64,000 bases of DNA. Origin: Mycolicibacter heraklionensis. GTDB lineage: Bacteria; Actinomycetota; Actinomycetes; Mycobacteriales; Mycobacteriaceae. The translations under genes were made by a program, and so were the position numbers. Each line of letters opens with the position of its first letter. Within the stretch, counting starts at the first letter, position 1. Of this stretch, positions 39,122-49,289 are shown in pieces. The DNA is taken from positions 3,414,880 through 3,478,879 of the forward strand of contig NZ_CP080997.1 in assembly GCF_019645815.1 (NCBI RefSeq), read 5' to 3'. The notes below the pieces were generated by a model. That model saw only the letters and a list, made by a program, of their open reading frames with translations, was not told where the DNA came from and made no database searches.

Positions 39122-40120
39122 TCAGCCCGGCTCGCGCAGCGGAAGGCCGGCAGCGGTGTAGATCGCGTCGATCACGGTCATGTTCTCGATCGCGTCCTCC
39201 GGGGTGGTGCGCACCGGCACGCTACGCAACACGGCGTCGGCGAACGCATCGAGCTGGTAAGCATACGACGCCCGGTGGGTGAAACGCTCGACGCGCTTGC
39301 CCTTCGGCGAACTGACCCGCAATCGGTGGAAGTACTGCGGCATCAGCGGGTTGAGCGCCCGCAGCTCGCCGCGCTCGCCGATCACCCGGGCGCTGATCTG
39401 CAGCAGGTTCGAAGACCACAGCGAGCAGCGGATGGTCCCGGTGTGCCCGGCGGGAAACCGCAGCTGCGCCGTCATGGCCCGGTCGACGTGCGGATCGCGC
39501 AATTTCGCCTGCGCGGACACGACTTCCGGGGTGGCTCCGCCGAAGGTGCGGGCCATGTGCACCGCATAGCAGCCGGCGTCCATCAACGCGCCGCCGGCCA
39601 GCGCGTAGTGATAGCGGATGTCGGAGAACCGGGGCAGCGGAAAGCTCAGCGCGGTGTCCACCTGCCGCAGCTCCCCCAGTTCGCCCGAGGCGATGATCTC
39701 TTCGATACGCGCGGTCATCGGGTGGTAGCGGTAGTGAAACGCCTCCATCACCACCCGGTCGGAGCTCGCGGCCGCCGCGGCGACCTGGCGGGCCTCCTCA
39801 GCGTTGGCGGTGAACGGCTTCTCGCACAGCACGTGCTTGCCGGCGTCCAGCGCGGCTCGGGTCCATCTGCCGTGCAGGTGGTTCGGCAGCGGGTTGTAGA
39901 TGGCGTCGACCTCGGGGTCGGTGATCAGTGCGTTGTAGCTGTCATGCACCCGGCCGATGCCATGTTTGGCCGCGAACGCCCGGGCGCGCCCGATGTCGCG
40001 TGCTGCCACCGCGCTCACCACGACTTCCGGGTTGGCGGCGGCAGGTTTGAGTAGTGCATCCGGGGTGATCCGCGCCGCTCCGAGCACGCCGATTCGGAGC
40101 GTCGTCGTCGTTCCGGTCAT
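39122..40120 (-). CDS. Gfo/Idh/MocA-family NAD(P)-dependent oxidoreductase
   Basis: This gene encodes 332 residues. The N-terminal Rossmann domain starts RIGVLGAARITPDALLKPA. The catalytic Lys lies in the family motif CEKPFTANAEEA (about residues 98-109). The C-terminal alpha/beta domain includes YHPMTARIEEIIASGELGELRQV and DAGCYAVHMARTFGG. The family oxidises or reduces sugars, inositols and trans-dihydrodiols. It overlaps the upstream PIG-L gene by 4 bases, so both are probably expressed together. Confidence 0.9.
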   Translation of the reverse strand: MTGTTTTLRIGVLGAARITPDALLKPAAANPEVVVSAVAARDIGRARAFAAKHGIGRVHDSYNALITDPEVDAIYNPLPNHLHGRWTRAALDAGKHVLCEKPFTANAEEARQVAAAAASSDRVVMEAFHYRYHPMTARIEEIIASGELGELRQVDTALSFPLPRFSDIRYHYALAGGALMDAGCYAVHMARTFGGATPEVVSAQAKLRDPHVDRAMTAQLRFPAGHTGTIRCSLWSSNLLQISARVIGERGELRALNPLMPQYFHRLRVSSPKGKRVERFTHRASYAYQLDAFADAVLRSVPVRTTPEDAIENMTVIDAIYTAAGLPLREPG

Positions 40121-40812
40121 GCGACGGTGCTCCTATGCAGGCGGAACCCGGCCACCCGGTGGCCGGCTTGGGCCGGGGTCGTCATGTCGACCACCCGACG
40201 CGCCTGCTCGCGCACCGGGGTGGTGGGGTCGAGCACCGACAGGTAGACCTCGTGGGCGGCCAGGGAGTCCACCGCGGTGTCGAGGTAGCCGTCCACGGCC
40301 TCGACGTGGGTGGAGCCCGGGCCACCCTGGAACAGCCAGCTCGGCTTGTCCGCCACGGTGTCCCAGGCATCAGTGACCGCGGCGGCGAATTCCATGTGGT
40401 CGCGCTGGTTGGGCATGCCGGGCCCGAACTCTGCGCCGCCGTAGATCGTCACCACCACGTCGGGTCGCACCTCGCCGATCACCGCGGCGATCTTGGCGCG
40501 CAACTCCGGCGTGTTTCGGATGTTGCTGTCCGGGAAGCCCCAGAAGTCGACATCTGAGACCCCCACGATGGCCGCCGCCCGCCGTTGCTCATCCTCACGC
40601 AACGGTCCGGCCTGCCCCGGCTCCAAGCCGGCGATGCCCACTTCCCCGCTGCTGGCCAGCGCATAGCGGACGGTCTTACCAGCGGCGGTCCACTTCGCCA
40701 CCGCGGCGGCGATACCGTATTCGGGATCGTCGGGGTGCGGCACCAACACCAGCAGCGACGTCCAGTCTTGCGGGAAGGGCTGCGGCCCGGTGGGCTCGAC
40801 AGGCTGGGACAT
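40117..40812 (-). CDS. PIG-L/LmbE-family deacetylase-like protein
   Basis: This gene encodes 231 residues. The zinc-binding motif is VPHPDDPEYG (about residues 25-34), with a Pro inserted between the second Asp and the Glu compared with the usual PHPDDE. A later His occurs in NQRDHMEFA. Family members remove acetyl groups from GlcNAc-containing substrates, including MshB in mycothiol synthesis and Mca. This is not clearly either of those. It is paired with a Gfo/Idh gene, which suggests sugar-derivative metabolism (inference). Confidence 0.85.
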   Translation of the reverse strand: MSQPVEPTGPQPFPQDWTSLLVLVPHPDDPEYGIAAAVAKWTAAGKTVRYALASSGEVGIAGLEPGQAGPLREDEQRRAAAIVGVSDVDFWGFPDSNIRNTPELRAKIAAVIGEVRPDVVVTIYGGAEFGPGMPNQRDHMEFAAAVTDAWDTVADKPSWLFQGGPGSTHVEAVDGYLDTAVDSLAAHEVYLSVLDPTTPVREQARRVVDMTTPAQAGHRVAGFRLHRSTVA

Positions 40813-40816
40813 GGGT

Positions 40817-42603
<1,787 letters not shown>

Positions 42604-42604
<1 letters not shown>

Positions 42605-43719
42605 TGCTGGGGCCACTCGACGAATTCCCGGTTCACCAACTGCCACAACCGATCGCCTGGCCGGGTTCCTCGGATCGCAACTTTTACGACCGCTGCTATC
42701 TGAATGCCCACGACCGCACCGGGGACATCTTCTTGATCACCGGCTGCGGCTACTACCCCAACCTCGGTGTCAAGGACGCCTACGTGCTGGTACGCCGCGG
42801 CGACACTCAGACCGCGGTGCACCTGTCCGACGCCATCGACCAAGACCGGCTCAACCAGCGCATCGGCGCCTACCGCATCGAGGTCACCGATCCGCTGCGC
42901 TCCCTGCGGGTGGTCATGGATGAGACCGAGGGCATCGCGCTCGATCTGCGCTGGGAGGGCCTGTTCGACCCGGTGCAGGAGCAGCGGCACATCCTGCGGA
43001 CCGGCAACCGGGTGACCCTGGACGCGCAGCGCTTCGCTCAACTGGGCTCCTGGAGTGGGCAGATCGCGATCGACGGCGAGGAGATCGCCGTCGATCCCGC
43101 GGTCTGGATCGGCTCACGCGACCGCTCCTGGGGCATCCGCCCGGTCGGTGAACGCGAACCGGCCGGCCGGCCCGCCGACCCGCCGTTCGACGGCATGTGG
43201 TGGCTGTATCTGCCGATGGCGTTCGAGGACTTCGCGGTGGTGATGATCATCCAGGAGGAACCCAACGGGTTCCGTTCGCTCAACGACTGCAGCCGGGTCT
43301 GGCGCGACGGCCGTGTCGAACAGTTGGGCTGGCCACGGATCTCCACCCGCTATCGCTCGGGCACCCGCATCGCCACCGGAGCCACCATCGAGGCCACCCG
43401 CCCGGACGGCACACCGGTGGTGTTCGAGGTGGAATCCAAACTGCCGGTGCCCATTCACGTCGGCGGCGGCTACGGCGGCGACAGCGACTGGCTGCACGGC
43501 GAGTGGAAGGGCGAGAAGTTCACCGAGCGGCTGACCTATGACATGACCGATCCGGGCATCATCGGGCGCACCAGCTTCGGGATGATCGACCACGTGGGGC
43601 GCGCCGTGTGCCGCGACGGCGACGCCGCGCCGGTCGAGGGCTGGGGTCTCTACGAGCACGGTGTGCTGGGCCGGCACGACCCGACGGGGTTCCCCGACTG
43701 GGTCACCATGGCTCCCTAG
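42604..43719 (+). CDS. Conserved protein of unknown function, partner of APH kinase
   Basis: This gene encodes 371 residues from ATG 42604 (TGATG junction). It has no transmembrane segment or signal peptide. The sequence is rich in beta-strand-like, Trp/Arg-containing segments (WPGSSDRNFYDRCYLNAHDRTGDIFLITGCGYYPN, WIGSRDRSWGIRPVG, MWWLYLPMAFEDFAVVMIIQEEP). This suggests a lipocalin/AttH- or tocopherol-cyclase-like double barrel that would bind a hydrophobic ligand. I recall DUF7064/7065-type naming for such proteins but cannot confirm it. Its stop overlaps the convergent LLM gene stop in a shared CTAG. Confidence 0.7.
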
Positions 43720-44717
43720 AGCTGGAGCGCACTCACGATCTCACCGATCAGCGCCGGCGCTACCGGCGCCGCCTGGTAAATGCAGACGGTGTCGGCGATT
43801 CCGTCGACCCGGTCGCGGATGTGCGCGGCCACCTGCGCCGGAGTGCCGCATGCGGCGATGGTGTGCAGGATCTCGTCGGTGATCCGTGCGCCCATCTGCG
43901 CCCACTGGCCCTGTTTGGACAACGCGTTGAGTTCGGGCTGCAAATCCTGCCAGCCGTGGGCGGCCAGCACCGGGGCATACGCCGGAGTCGATGCGTAGAA
44001 GCCGAGCAGCATCCGGGTGGCGGCTTCAGCGGCCTCCCGCTCGGCATCGGTGGCGCCAGTGGCCACGATGATTTCGGGCACGACCACGAAATCCTCGGCC
44101 CGACGGCCCGCCTGGGTAAGCCCCGCCCGCACCGCGGACATCGTGCTCTCATGCAGGAATCGCTTGGTGGAGAACGGCATCACCAGCAGTCCGTCGGCGT
44201 GCGCGGCGGCCGCGCGGGTCAGCCGCGGACCCAGGGCGCCGACGTAGATCGGCGGCGGGCCGTACGGGTTCGGCCCGGGACTGAACGTCGGCGTCATCAG
44301 TGTGTGCCGGTAATAGTCACCGCGAAAGTCCAAGCGGGCGCCGGTGTTCCAGGATTCGAAGATCGCCCGCAGCGCCGCAACGAGCTCGATCATCCGGTCC
44401 ACCGGCCGGTCGAAGGCGACGCCGAACCGCTTCTCGATCTGCGCACGCACCTGGGTGCCCAGTCCCAGGGCGAATCGCCCGCCACTAAGCAGCTGGTGGT
44501 CGTTGGCCTGGTGCGCCAAATGGATCGGGTTGCGTGGGAACGCGATCGCGACGTTGGTCATCAGGTCTAAGCCGCCGACACCGGCGGCCAGCGTCAACGG
44601 TGCGAACACATCATGCGGGCCCTCGAAGGTGAAAACCCCGCTGACGCCGGCGTCGCGCAGCTCGCGGGCCTGATCGACGACACCGGTCAGCCCGCTGAGG
44701 GCAGTGCGGACTTTCAA
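43716..44717 (-). CDS. LLM-class F420-dependent oxidoreductase
   Basis: This gene encodes 333 residues. It is a TIM-barrel luciferase-like monooxygenase/reductase: ARELRDAGVSGVFTFEGPHDVFAPLTLAA at the N-terminus, MTNVAIAFPRNPIHLAHQANDHQLLSGGRFALGLGTQV in the barrel, and PPIYVGALGPRLTRAAAAHADGLL. Mycobacterial members mostly use coenzyme F420 rather than FMN. The substrate is unknown. It overlaps the convergent gene at 43716-43719. Confidence 0.88.
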   Translation of the reverse strand: MKVRTALSGLTGVVDQARELRDAGVSGVFTFEGPHDVFAPLTLAAGVGGLDLMTNVAIAFPRNPIHLAHQANDHQLLSGGRFALGLGTQVRAQIEKRFGVAFDRPVDRMIELVAALRAIFESWNTGARLDFRGDYYRHTLMTPTFSPGPNPYGPPPIYVGALGPRLTRAAAAHADGLLVMPFSTKRFLHESTMSAVRAGLTQAGRRAEDFVVVPEIIVATGATDAEREAAEAATRMLLGFYASTPAYAPVLAAHGWQDLQPELNALSKQGQWAQMGARITDEILHTIAACGTPAQVAAHIRDRVDGIADTVCIYQAAPVAPALIGEIVSALQL

Positions 44718-44733
44718 CGCGATACCGAAGCCC

Positions 44734-45720
44734 CTACGAACCGATCTCGGACCCGACGGCTACGTCACTCGCGGATCCGGTAGCCAAGTCCACCAGGTCG
44801 CGAAGCTCCCGGTTCACCGGAGCAGGGTGTTCAAGGATCGAGCAGTGTCCCCCGCTGAGCTCGACGAAGCGGGCGAGATTGGGTGCGGCGTCGGCGATCC
44901 GCTGTGAGGCCAATAGCGGCAACAGCCGGTCACGGGTGCTGCCGATGACAAGGGTAGGCACGGTCAGACCGTCGAGGTCGATGAAGGACGCCGGACCGAG
45001 CGCGTCGATGAGCGCCCGCACCCAGTGGCCGCGGCTGGCGGCCGGCGTCTTGGCGAACAGGTCGCAGATCAACGACGTTACAGAGGGATCGGCCGCACCG
45101 CCGACGGCAAGCATGTGCACGAATCGCCGAACCGCCAGGTTCGCCGGGCCGACGATCGGCACGTTGCCAAACGCCAGCAACCCGCGACGAGCCGCCTCCA
45201 CCCGGGCCCGCTGCAGTGGCGGCGGCACCTGAAACAGTTCGACCTCGGCCAGCAGGTTGCCGATGGTGGTGTTGATCAGCGCTACCGCGTCGGCACGCTC
45301 GTGCACTCGGTGCCGGTAGCGGTCCGACCAGGCGCTGATCGCCATGCCGCCCATCGAGTGTCCGGCGATCACGGCGCGCTCTCCCGGCGCCAGGGTGGCC
45401 TCCAGCACCGCGTCCAGATCGGATGCCAGGTGCGTCAGGCTGTATCCGCCGCGCTTGGGCACGCCGCTGCGTCCGTGGCCGCGGTGGTCGTAGGCGATCA
45501 CCCGGTGATCGGCGCTCAGGTCGGCAATCTGATGTCCCCACACCCGGATCGCGCAGGTGATGCCGTGCGCCAGCACGATCGGGTAGCCGTCTGCCGGCCC
45601 GAAGACCTGGGTGTGCAGCTTGGTTCCGTCGGCCGCCCGGACCGCCATGGTGCGGGCCGGCGGCAAATCCGCCGGGAAGATGCCGGCACTTCGCCGCCGA
45701 CTGGACCGTTGAGCACTCAT
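44734..45720 (-). CDS. Alpha/beta-fold hydrolase
   Basis: This gene encodes 328 residues from ATG 45720; the open frame extends 15 codons upstream without a better start. It has a typical oxyanion loop (VLAHGITCAIRVWGHQ), strand and turn DHRGHGRSG, nucleophile elbow AGHSMGGMA with the catalytic Ser, an acid after VIGSTRD, and His in SGGHCSILEHP. These features resemble epoxide hydrolase or esterase relatives. The substrate is unknown. It is divergent from fadB4 with a 99-base gap. Confidence 0.88.
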   Translation of the reverse strand: MSAQRSSRRRSAGIFPADLPPARTMAVRAADGTKLHTQVFGPADGYPIVLAHGITCAIRVWGHQIADLSADHRVIAYDHRGHGRSGVPKRGGYSLTHLASDLDAVLEATLAPGERAVIAGHSMGGMAISAWSDRYRHRVHERADAVALINTTIGNLLAEVELFQVPPPLQRARVEAARRGLLAFGNVPIVGPANLAVRRFVHMLAVGGAADPSVTSLICDLFAKTPAASRGHWVRALIDALGPASFIDLDGLTVPTLVIGSTRDRLLPLLASQRIADAAPNLARFVELSGGHCSILEHPAPVNRELRDLVDLATGSASDVAVGSEIGS

Positions 45721-45819
45721 CGCCACCTCATCGGAAATGCGGCAACGCTGCCGCATCGCGAGCATACGCCTGCGTGGACTAGGTTTTCACCGAAAGCACT
45801 ACTGACGAAGGGTTCGTCC

Positions 45820-46794
45820 ATGCGCGCGGTACAGATTTCCCAACTCGAGGGACCGGCGGCTGCCCAGGTCGTCGATCTCGACGAACCGGCCGGCGAGGGT
45901 CTGGTGGTCATCGACATCCACGCCGCCGGGGTGGCGTTTCCCGATGTGTTGCAGTCCCGCGGGCTCTATCAGCACAAGCCGGAGCTGCCCTTCGTACCGG
46001 GCGGCGAGGCGGCCGGTGTGGTGCGCAGCGCTCCGGCCGACGCGCACGTGCGCCCCGGTGACCGCGTGGCGGTATTGACCATGCTCAACGGCGGGATGGC
46101 GCAGGTGATCGCGGTGCCCGCCGCGCAGGTGTTCAAGCTGCCGGACAGGGTGTCGTTCGAGGCCGGCGCCGGGCTGCTGTTCAACGATCTGACGGTGCTG
46201 TTCGCGCTGACCACGCGCGGGCAGCTGACCGAAGGCGCCACGGTGCTGGTGCACGGCGCCGCCGGCGGCATCGGCACCTCGACGCTGCGACTGGCCGGAC
46301 CGCTGGGGGCGTCACGGGTGATCGCCGTGGTCTCCACCGAGGCCAAAGCCGAAGTGGCCCGGGCTGCCGGCGCGACGGACACCGTGCTCGCCGACGGATT
46401 CCGCGAGGCGGTGGCCGAGCTGACGGGCGGGCGTGGCGTAGACCTGGTGCTCGACCCGGTGGGCGGTGACCGTTTCACCGATTCGCTGCGCTCGCTGGCC
46501 CCGGGCGGAAAGCTGTTGGTGGTGGGCTTCACCGGTGGCGACATCCCGACGGTGAAGGTGAACCGGCTGCTGCTCAACAACATCGACGTGGTGGGCGTCG
46601 GTTGGGGAGCGTGGGTGATGTCGCATCCGGGCGAGCTGGAGCGGCAATGGGAGGCTCTGGAGCCGCTGCTGGCCTCCGGGAAGGTGGCCGCTCCGCAACC
46701 CGACGTGTTCGGCCTCGATCGGGCCGCGGATGCGTTGGCGGCCCTGGAGAATCGCACCGCGGCCGGCAAGGTCGTGCTGCGAATGCGGGACTAG
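45820..46794 (+). CDS. fadB4: NADPH:quinone oxidoreductase-like protein FadB4
   Basis: This gene encodes 324 residues from ATG 45820, one residue different from the M. tuberculosis protein I recall (Rv3141, 323 aa). It is a medium-chain dehydrogenase/reductase of the zeta-crystallin type. A GroES-like N-domain precedes the NADPH-binding Rossmann motif VLVHGAAGGIGTSTLRLAGPLGASRVIAVV. Zinc ligands are absent, as expected. The segment VKVNRLLLNNIDVVGVGWGAW is strongly FadB4-like. In M. tuberculosis it directly follows fadE23; here it lies about 31 kb away beyond the nuo operon. Confidence 0.9.
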   Translation: MRAVQISQLEGPAAAQVVDLDEPAGEGLVVIDIHAAGVAFPDVLQSRGLYQHKPELPFVPGGEAAGVVRSAPADAHVRPGDRVAVLTMLNGGMAQVIAVPAAQVFKLPDRVSFEAGAGLLFNDLTVLFALTTRGQLTEGATVLVHGAAGGIGTSTLRLAGPLGASRVIAVVSTEAKAEVARAAGATDTVLADGFREAVAELTGGRGVDLVLDPVGGDRFTDSLRSLAPGGKLLVVGFTGGDIPTVKVNRLLLNNIDVVGVGWGAWVMSHPGELERQWEALEPLLASGKVAAPQPDVFGLDRAADALAALENRTAAGKVVLRMRD

Positions 46795-46883
46795 GCATTC
46801 AGACAAATATCGGCGTGTCTCGGCTTCAGCCGCAAGAAGATCGGCGGCGGGAACGTAGATGCTGAACTGCATCATCGCCCACT

Positions 46884-47315
46884 AACATCACACCACTGGG
46901 TTGCCAGTGAGCACCGACGCCTCGAAAAGGCGTTTCAGTACTAACAATTCCCATAGCTCTGCGACCATGCGCTTGCGTTCGGAGACGAACAACGTTGCGG
47001 GGTGGCGCCACAGGTATCGGTCACCCTCAGCGTCCTTGTTCGAGTATGAGCCGTCCGGCCAACGTAGCCTCTCGGCGATCCCGAATGACTGCACCCGGAC
47101 CGCATCGCCGGTTTCGACGTTGGTGAACGTGACCAGTGAGATCGACCGTCAATCGTGAGCTGGTTGCGTGGCAGCGGTGGCTCCGACGTCAATCCGTCGC
47201 GGTAGCAGGTGCGGGCAACGTAAGCATCCAAAACCCATGCCCGAAAGGTAAATCCAGGGTCCGACAAGTCGGTCAGCTTGCCAGCGACTGTCGGTGGCCA
47301 GTCGTAGTCTCAGCG
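46884..47315 (-). pseudogene. Possible frameshifted hypothetical gene
   Basis: Two minus-strand frames join into one plausible protein. The first is DYDWPPTVAGKLTDLSDPGF... to NQLTIDGR (about 47315-47150). The second continues SISLVTFTNVETGDAVRVQSFG... to LFEASVLTGNPVV (to the stop near 46888). The switch is near 47145-47155, with a stop just upstream in the second frame. No good start codon exists upstream (only TTG). Codon bias is weaker than in the neighbours. I do not recognise the protein. It is either a decayed gene or chance; low certainty. Confidence 0.3.
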
Positions 47316-47337
47316 CCATCCACCCAGGAGGTGCCCC

Positions 47338-47748
47338 ATGAGAGTCCTTGTAGCAACAGCGCTCACCCAAGGCGACCGCAGCGGCGACTACTGTTACTGC
47401 GTCGAAGGTGAACCCGTATGGATCCAGGAGCCCTGCGACCGAGATCGACGAGACCCCAACGGCGGTTGCGGATGCAGTCGCGGTTTCGCCGGCGCAGCGT
47501 CCCACCGAGCAACCACCACAGCGCGGGTGGCAGATCTGTCACTGACTCGCGACGAGCTCATCACAGCGATGCGAATGAGCCTCGCCGACGGCGGATGGCC
47601 AGCCGAGTGGGCCGAAGCCGTCATCGATGACAATCTGGCCATCGCGTCCGTGCACGCGACCGGAACAGTCATTGAACGCGAATTCGACGAGTTCCGGGCA
47701 CGGACCGCCGGACCGCAGCACGCGCACGCACATTCCCCGCTTAGTTGA
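47338..47748 (+). CDS. Small Cys-rich hypothetical protein
   Basis: This gene encodes 136 residues from ATG 47338, preceded by a strong AGGAGG ribosome site. The N-terminal half has five Cys in a compact pattern (DYCYCVEGEPVWIQEPC then GGCGCSRGFAG), suggesting a small metal-binding domain. The C-terminal half is helical (LTRDELITAMRMSLADGGWPAEWAEAVIDDNLAIASVHATG). Similar proteins occur in actinobacteria (I recall DUF7715), with no known role. It lies just upstream of a toxin-antitoxin operon and may be accessory. Confidence 0.75.
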   Translation: MRVLVATALTQGDRSGDYCYCVEGEPVWIQEPCDRDRRDPNGGCGCSRGFAGAASHRATTTARVADLSLTRDELITAMRMSLADGGWPAEWAEAVIDDNLAIASVHATGTVIEREFDEFRARTAGPQHAHAHSPLS

Positions 47749-47776
47749 CCAACTTGGTTGACCACCCTTGGTCAAC
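47744..47776. promoter_or_regulatory. Operator of the vapBC-type operon
   Basis: GTTGACCA-CCCT-TGGTCAAC (47757-47776) is a perfect inverted repeat with 8-bp arms, 18 bases before the antitoxin start. An additional half-site GTTGACCA is at 47744-47751. This is the usual place for autoregulation by an antitoxin or antitoxin-toxin complex. Confidence 0.7.
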
Positions 47777-47793
47777 TACTTAGCATCGATGTC

Positions 47794-48015
47794 ATGAAGC
47801 AGGTCAAGGTCCAATACGCGAAGACACACCTGTCTGCGCTGATCGCCGCCGTCGAGGGCGGCGCGGAGTTTGTCATCGCCCGCGGCGACCACCCGGCCGC
47901 CCGCCTGGTCCCCCTCGCCAGTCAAGACGACCGCGAACTCGGCTTCGTCACCTATGCGGTTCCCGAGGAGTTCTTCGACCCACTTCCCGAAGAAGAACTC
48001 ACCGCATGGCAGTGA
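47794..48015 (+). CDS. vapB: Antitoxin of Phd/YefM (VapB-like) type
   Basis: This gene encodes 73 residues from ATG 47794; the open frame starts earlier but the operator lies there. The N-terminal DNA-binding part is KQVKVQYAKTHLSALIAAVEGGAEFVIARGDHPAARLVPL, the Phd/YefM fold. The C-terminus, with VPEEFFDPLPEEELTAWQ, is the acidic toxin-neutralising tail. It overlaps the PIN-domain gene by 10 bases, the normal arrangement for a type II system. Confidence 0.92.
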   Translation: MKQVKVQYAKTHLSALIAAVEGGAEFVIARGDHPAARLVPLASQDDRELGFVTYAVPEEFFDPLPEEELTAWQ

Positions 48016-48401
48016 CGTACCTGCTGGACACCCACGCTGTGCTGTGGGCACTCACGGCCCCGGCCCGCCTGGGACGCAACGCCCGCAAAGTCCTCACCGA
48101 TCGGTCCGTCCCCATCGTCGTGTCGACAGTGTCAGCCTGGGAACTGTCCACCAAGCAGCGGCTGGGCAAGCTACCTCAAGCAGATGCAATCCTTGGCGCC
48201 TATTCCCGGCATCTCGATCGCCTGGGCGCCACCAGACTGCCGATCACCGAGGAACACGCACTACTGGCCGGACGGCTCGACTGGGATCATCGGGACCCGT
48301 TCGATCGTATGCTGGCGGCCCAGGCGATCATCGAGTCGATGACCCTCATCACCGGTGATGCCGCATTCGCCGGCCTTGCCGGCGTTCCTATGTTGTGGTG
48401 A
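48006..48401 (+). CDS. vapC: PIN-domain toxin ribonuclease (VapC-like)
   Basis: This gene encodes 131 residues. PIN-domain acidic residues are in place: Asp8 (LLDTHAVLW), Glu46 (SAWELSTK), Asp97 and Asp100 (HRDPFDRMLAAQA), and Asp118 (LITGDAAF). Such toxins cleave specific RNAs, often tRNAs, when freed from the antitoxin. All catalytic acids are intact, so the toxin is probably functional. Confidence 0.93.
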   Translation: MAVTYLLDTHAVLWALTAPARLGRNARKVLTDRSVPIVVSTVSAWELSTKQRLGKLPQADAILGAYSRHLDRLGATRLPITEEHALLAGRLDWDHRDPFDRMLAAQAIIESMTLITGDAAFAGLAGVPMLW

Positions 48402-48455
48402 CCGTTCACGGGTCTCCAGATCGGTACCGAGATTTTCGAAACGAGAGGACTCCCC

Positions 48456-49277
48456 ATGCCAGACCAACGTCCCCCGCACAATGCCAGCGCACTGCTCGAA
48501 GCCGTCGAGCAGTCGCCAAGAGCCGTCGCAGTGCACGACAAGTCGGCGTGGGTGGCAATCTTCGCCGCCGACGGGCAGGTGAACGACCCGGTCGGGTCGA
48601 CTCCTCACGTCGGCACGGCCGCCATCGGGCGTTTCTTCGACACCTTCATCGCACCGAACACCATCGCCTTTGATGTGCAGCACGATGTGGTCGCCGGCAT
48701 GTCGGTGCTACGAGACCTCACGGTGCACACCACGATGTCGACGGGTGTCACCATGCATATCCCGATGCACCTGCGCTATGACCTGGTCGCGCAGGGGCCG
48801 GACGGCTCACTGAAGATCCAGCGGTTGTTCGCGCACTGGGAGCTGCAGAAGATGGTCGGGCAGCTCCTGACCTCTGGTGGCCGCGGCCTGCTGGCCTCGG
48901 TGATCCTGGGCCCCCAGCTGATTCGTCACCAGGGACTTTCTGGCTGCGCCGGATTCCTGCGCGGACTTTCCGGGGTGCGAAAGCGCGGAAAGCGTCGGGT
49001 CGACGACTTTGTCGCAGCGCTGGCGCAGGGTGATGCGACGGCGGTTTCGGCACTGCTGGCTCCGAACGCCACGCTGAGCCTGGACGGTGTTTCGGAGACC
49101 TCGGTTGCCGAGTTCGTCTCAACAGCACAGCATCTCGAGGTTGAAAAGCTCCTGGCGGCAGGGCATACCGTCACTGCGACTGTGCACCTCGACGGCAGGC
49201 GCGGGGTGGGATTGTTCGAGTTCTCTCAGGACGCCGCCGACCGGGGCGCGATTTCCGCTGTCCGCCTCTATATCTGA
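48456..49277 (+). CDS. NTF2-like (SnoaL/ketosteroid-isomerase fold) protein, probably two domains
   Basis: This gene encodes 273 residues. The N-terminal domain (about 8-130) has NTF2/SnoaL features: DKSAWVAIFAADGQVNDPVG, GTAAIGRFFDTFIAPN and MHLRYDLVAQGPDGSLKIQRLFAHW. A hydrophobic linker (MVGQLLTSGGRGLLASVIL) leads to a second region (about 180-273) with the same pattern: VDDFVAALAQGDATAVSALLAPNATLSLDG. The fold binds steroids or polyketides and can catalyse isomerisation or hydrolysis. It converges on the steroid-reductase-like gene. The start ATG follows ACGAGAGGA. Confidence 0.8.
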   Translation: MPDQRPPHNASALLEAVEQSPRAVAVHDKSAWVAIFAADGQVNDPVGSTPHVGTAAIGRFFDTFIAPNTIAFDVQHDVVAGMSVLRDLTVHTTMSTGVTMHIPMHLRYDLVAQGPDGSLKIQRLFAHWELQKMVGQLLTSGGRGLLASVILGPQLIRHQGLSGCAGFLRGLSGVRKRGKRRVDDFVAALAQGDATAVSALLAPNATLSLDGVSETSVAEFVSTAQHLEVEKLLAAGHTVTATVHLDGRRGVGLFEFSQDAADRGAISAVRLYI

Positions 49278-49289
49278 GACGTCACGCGG

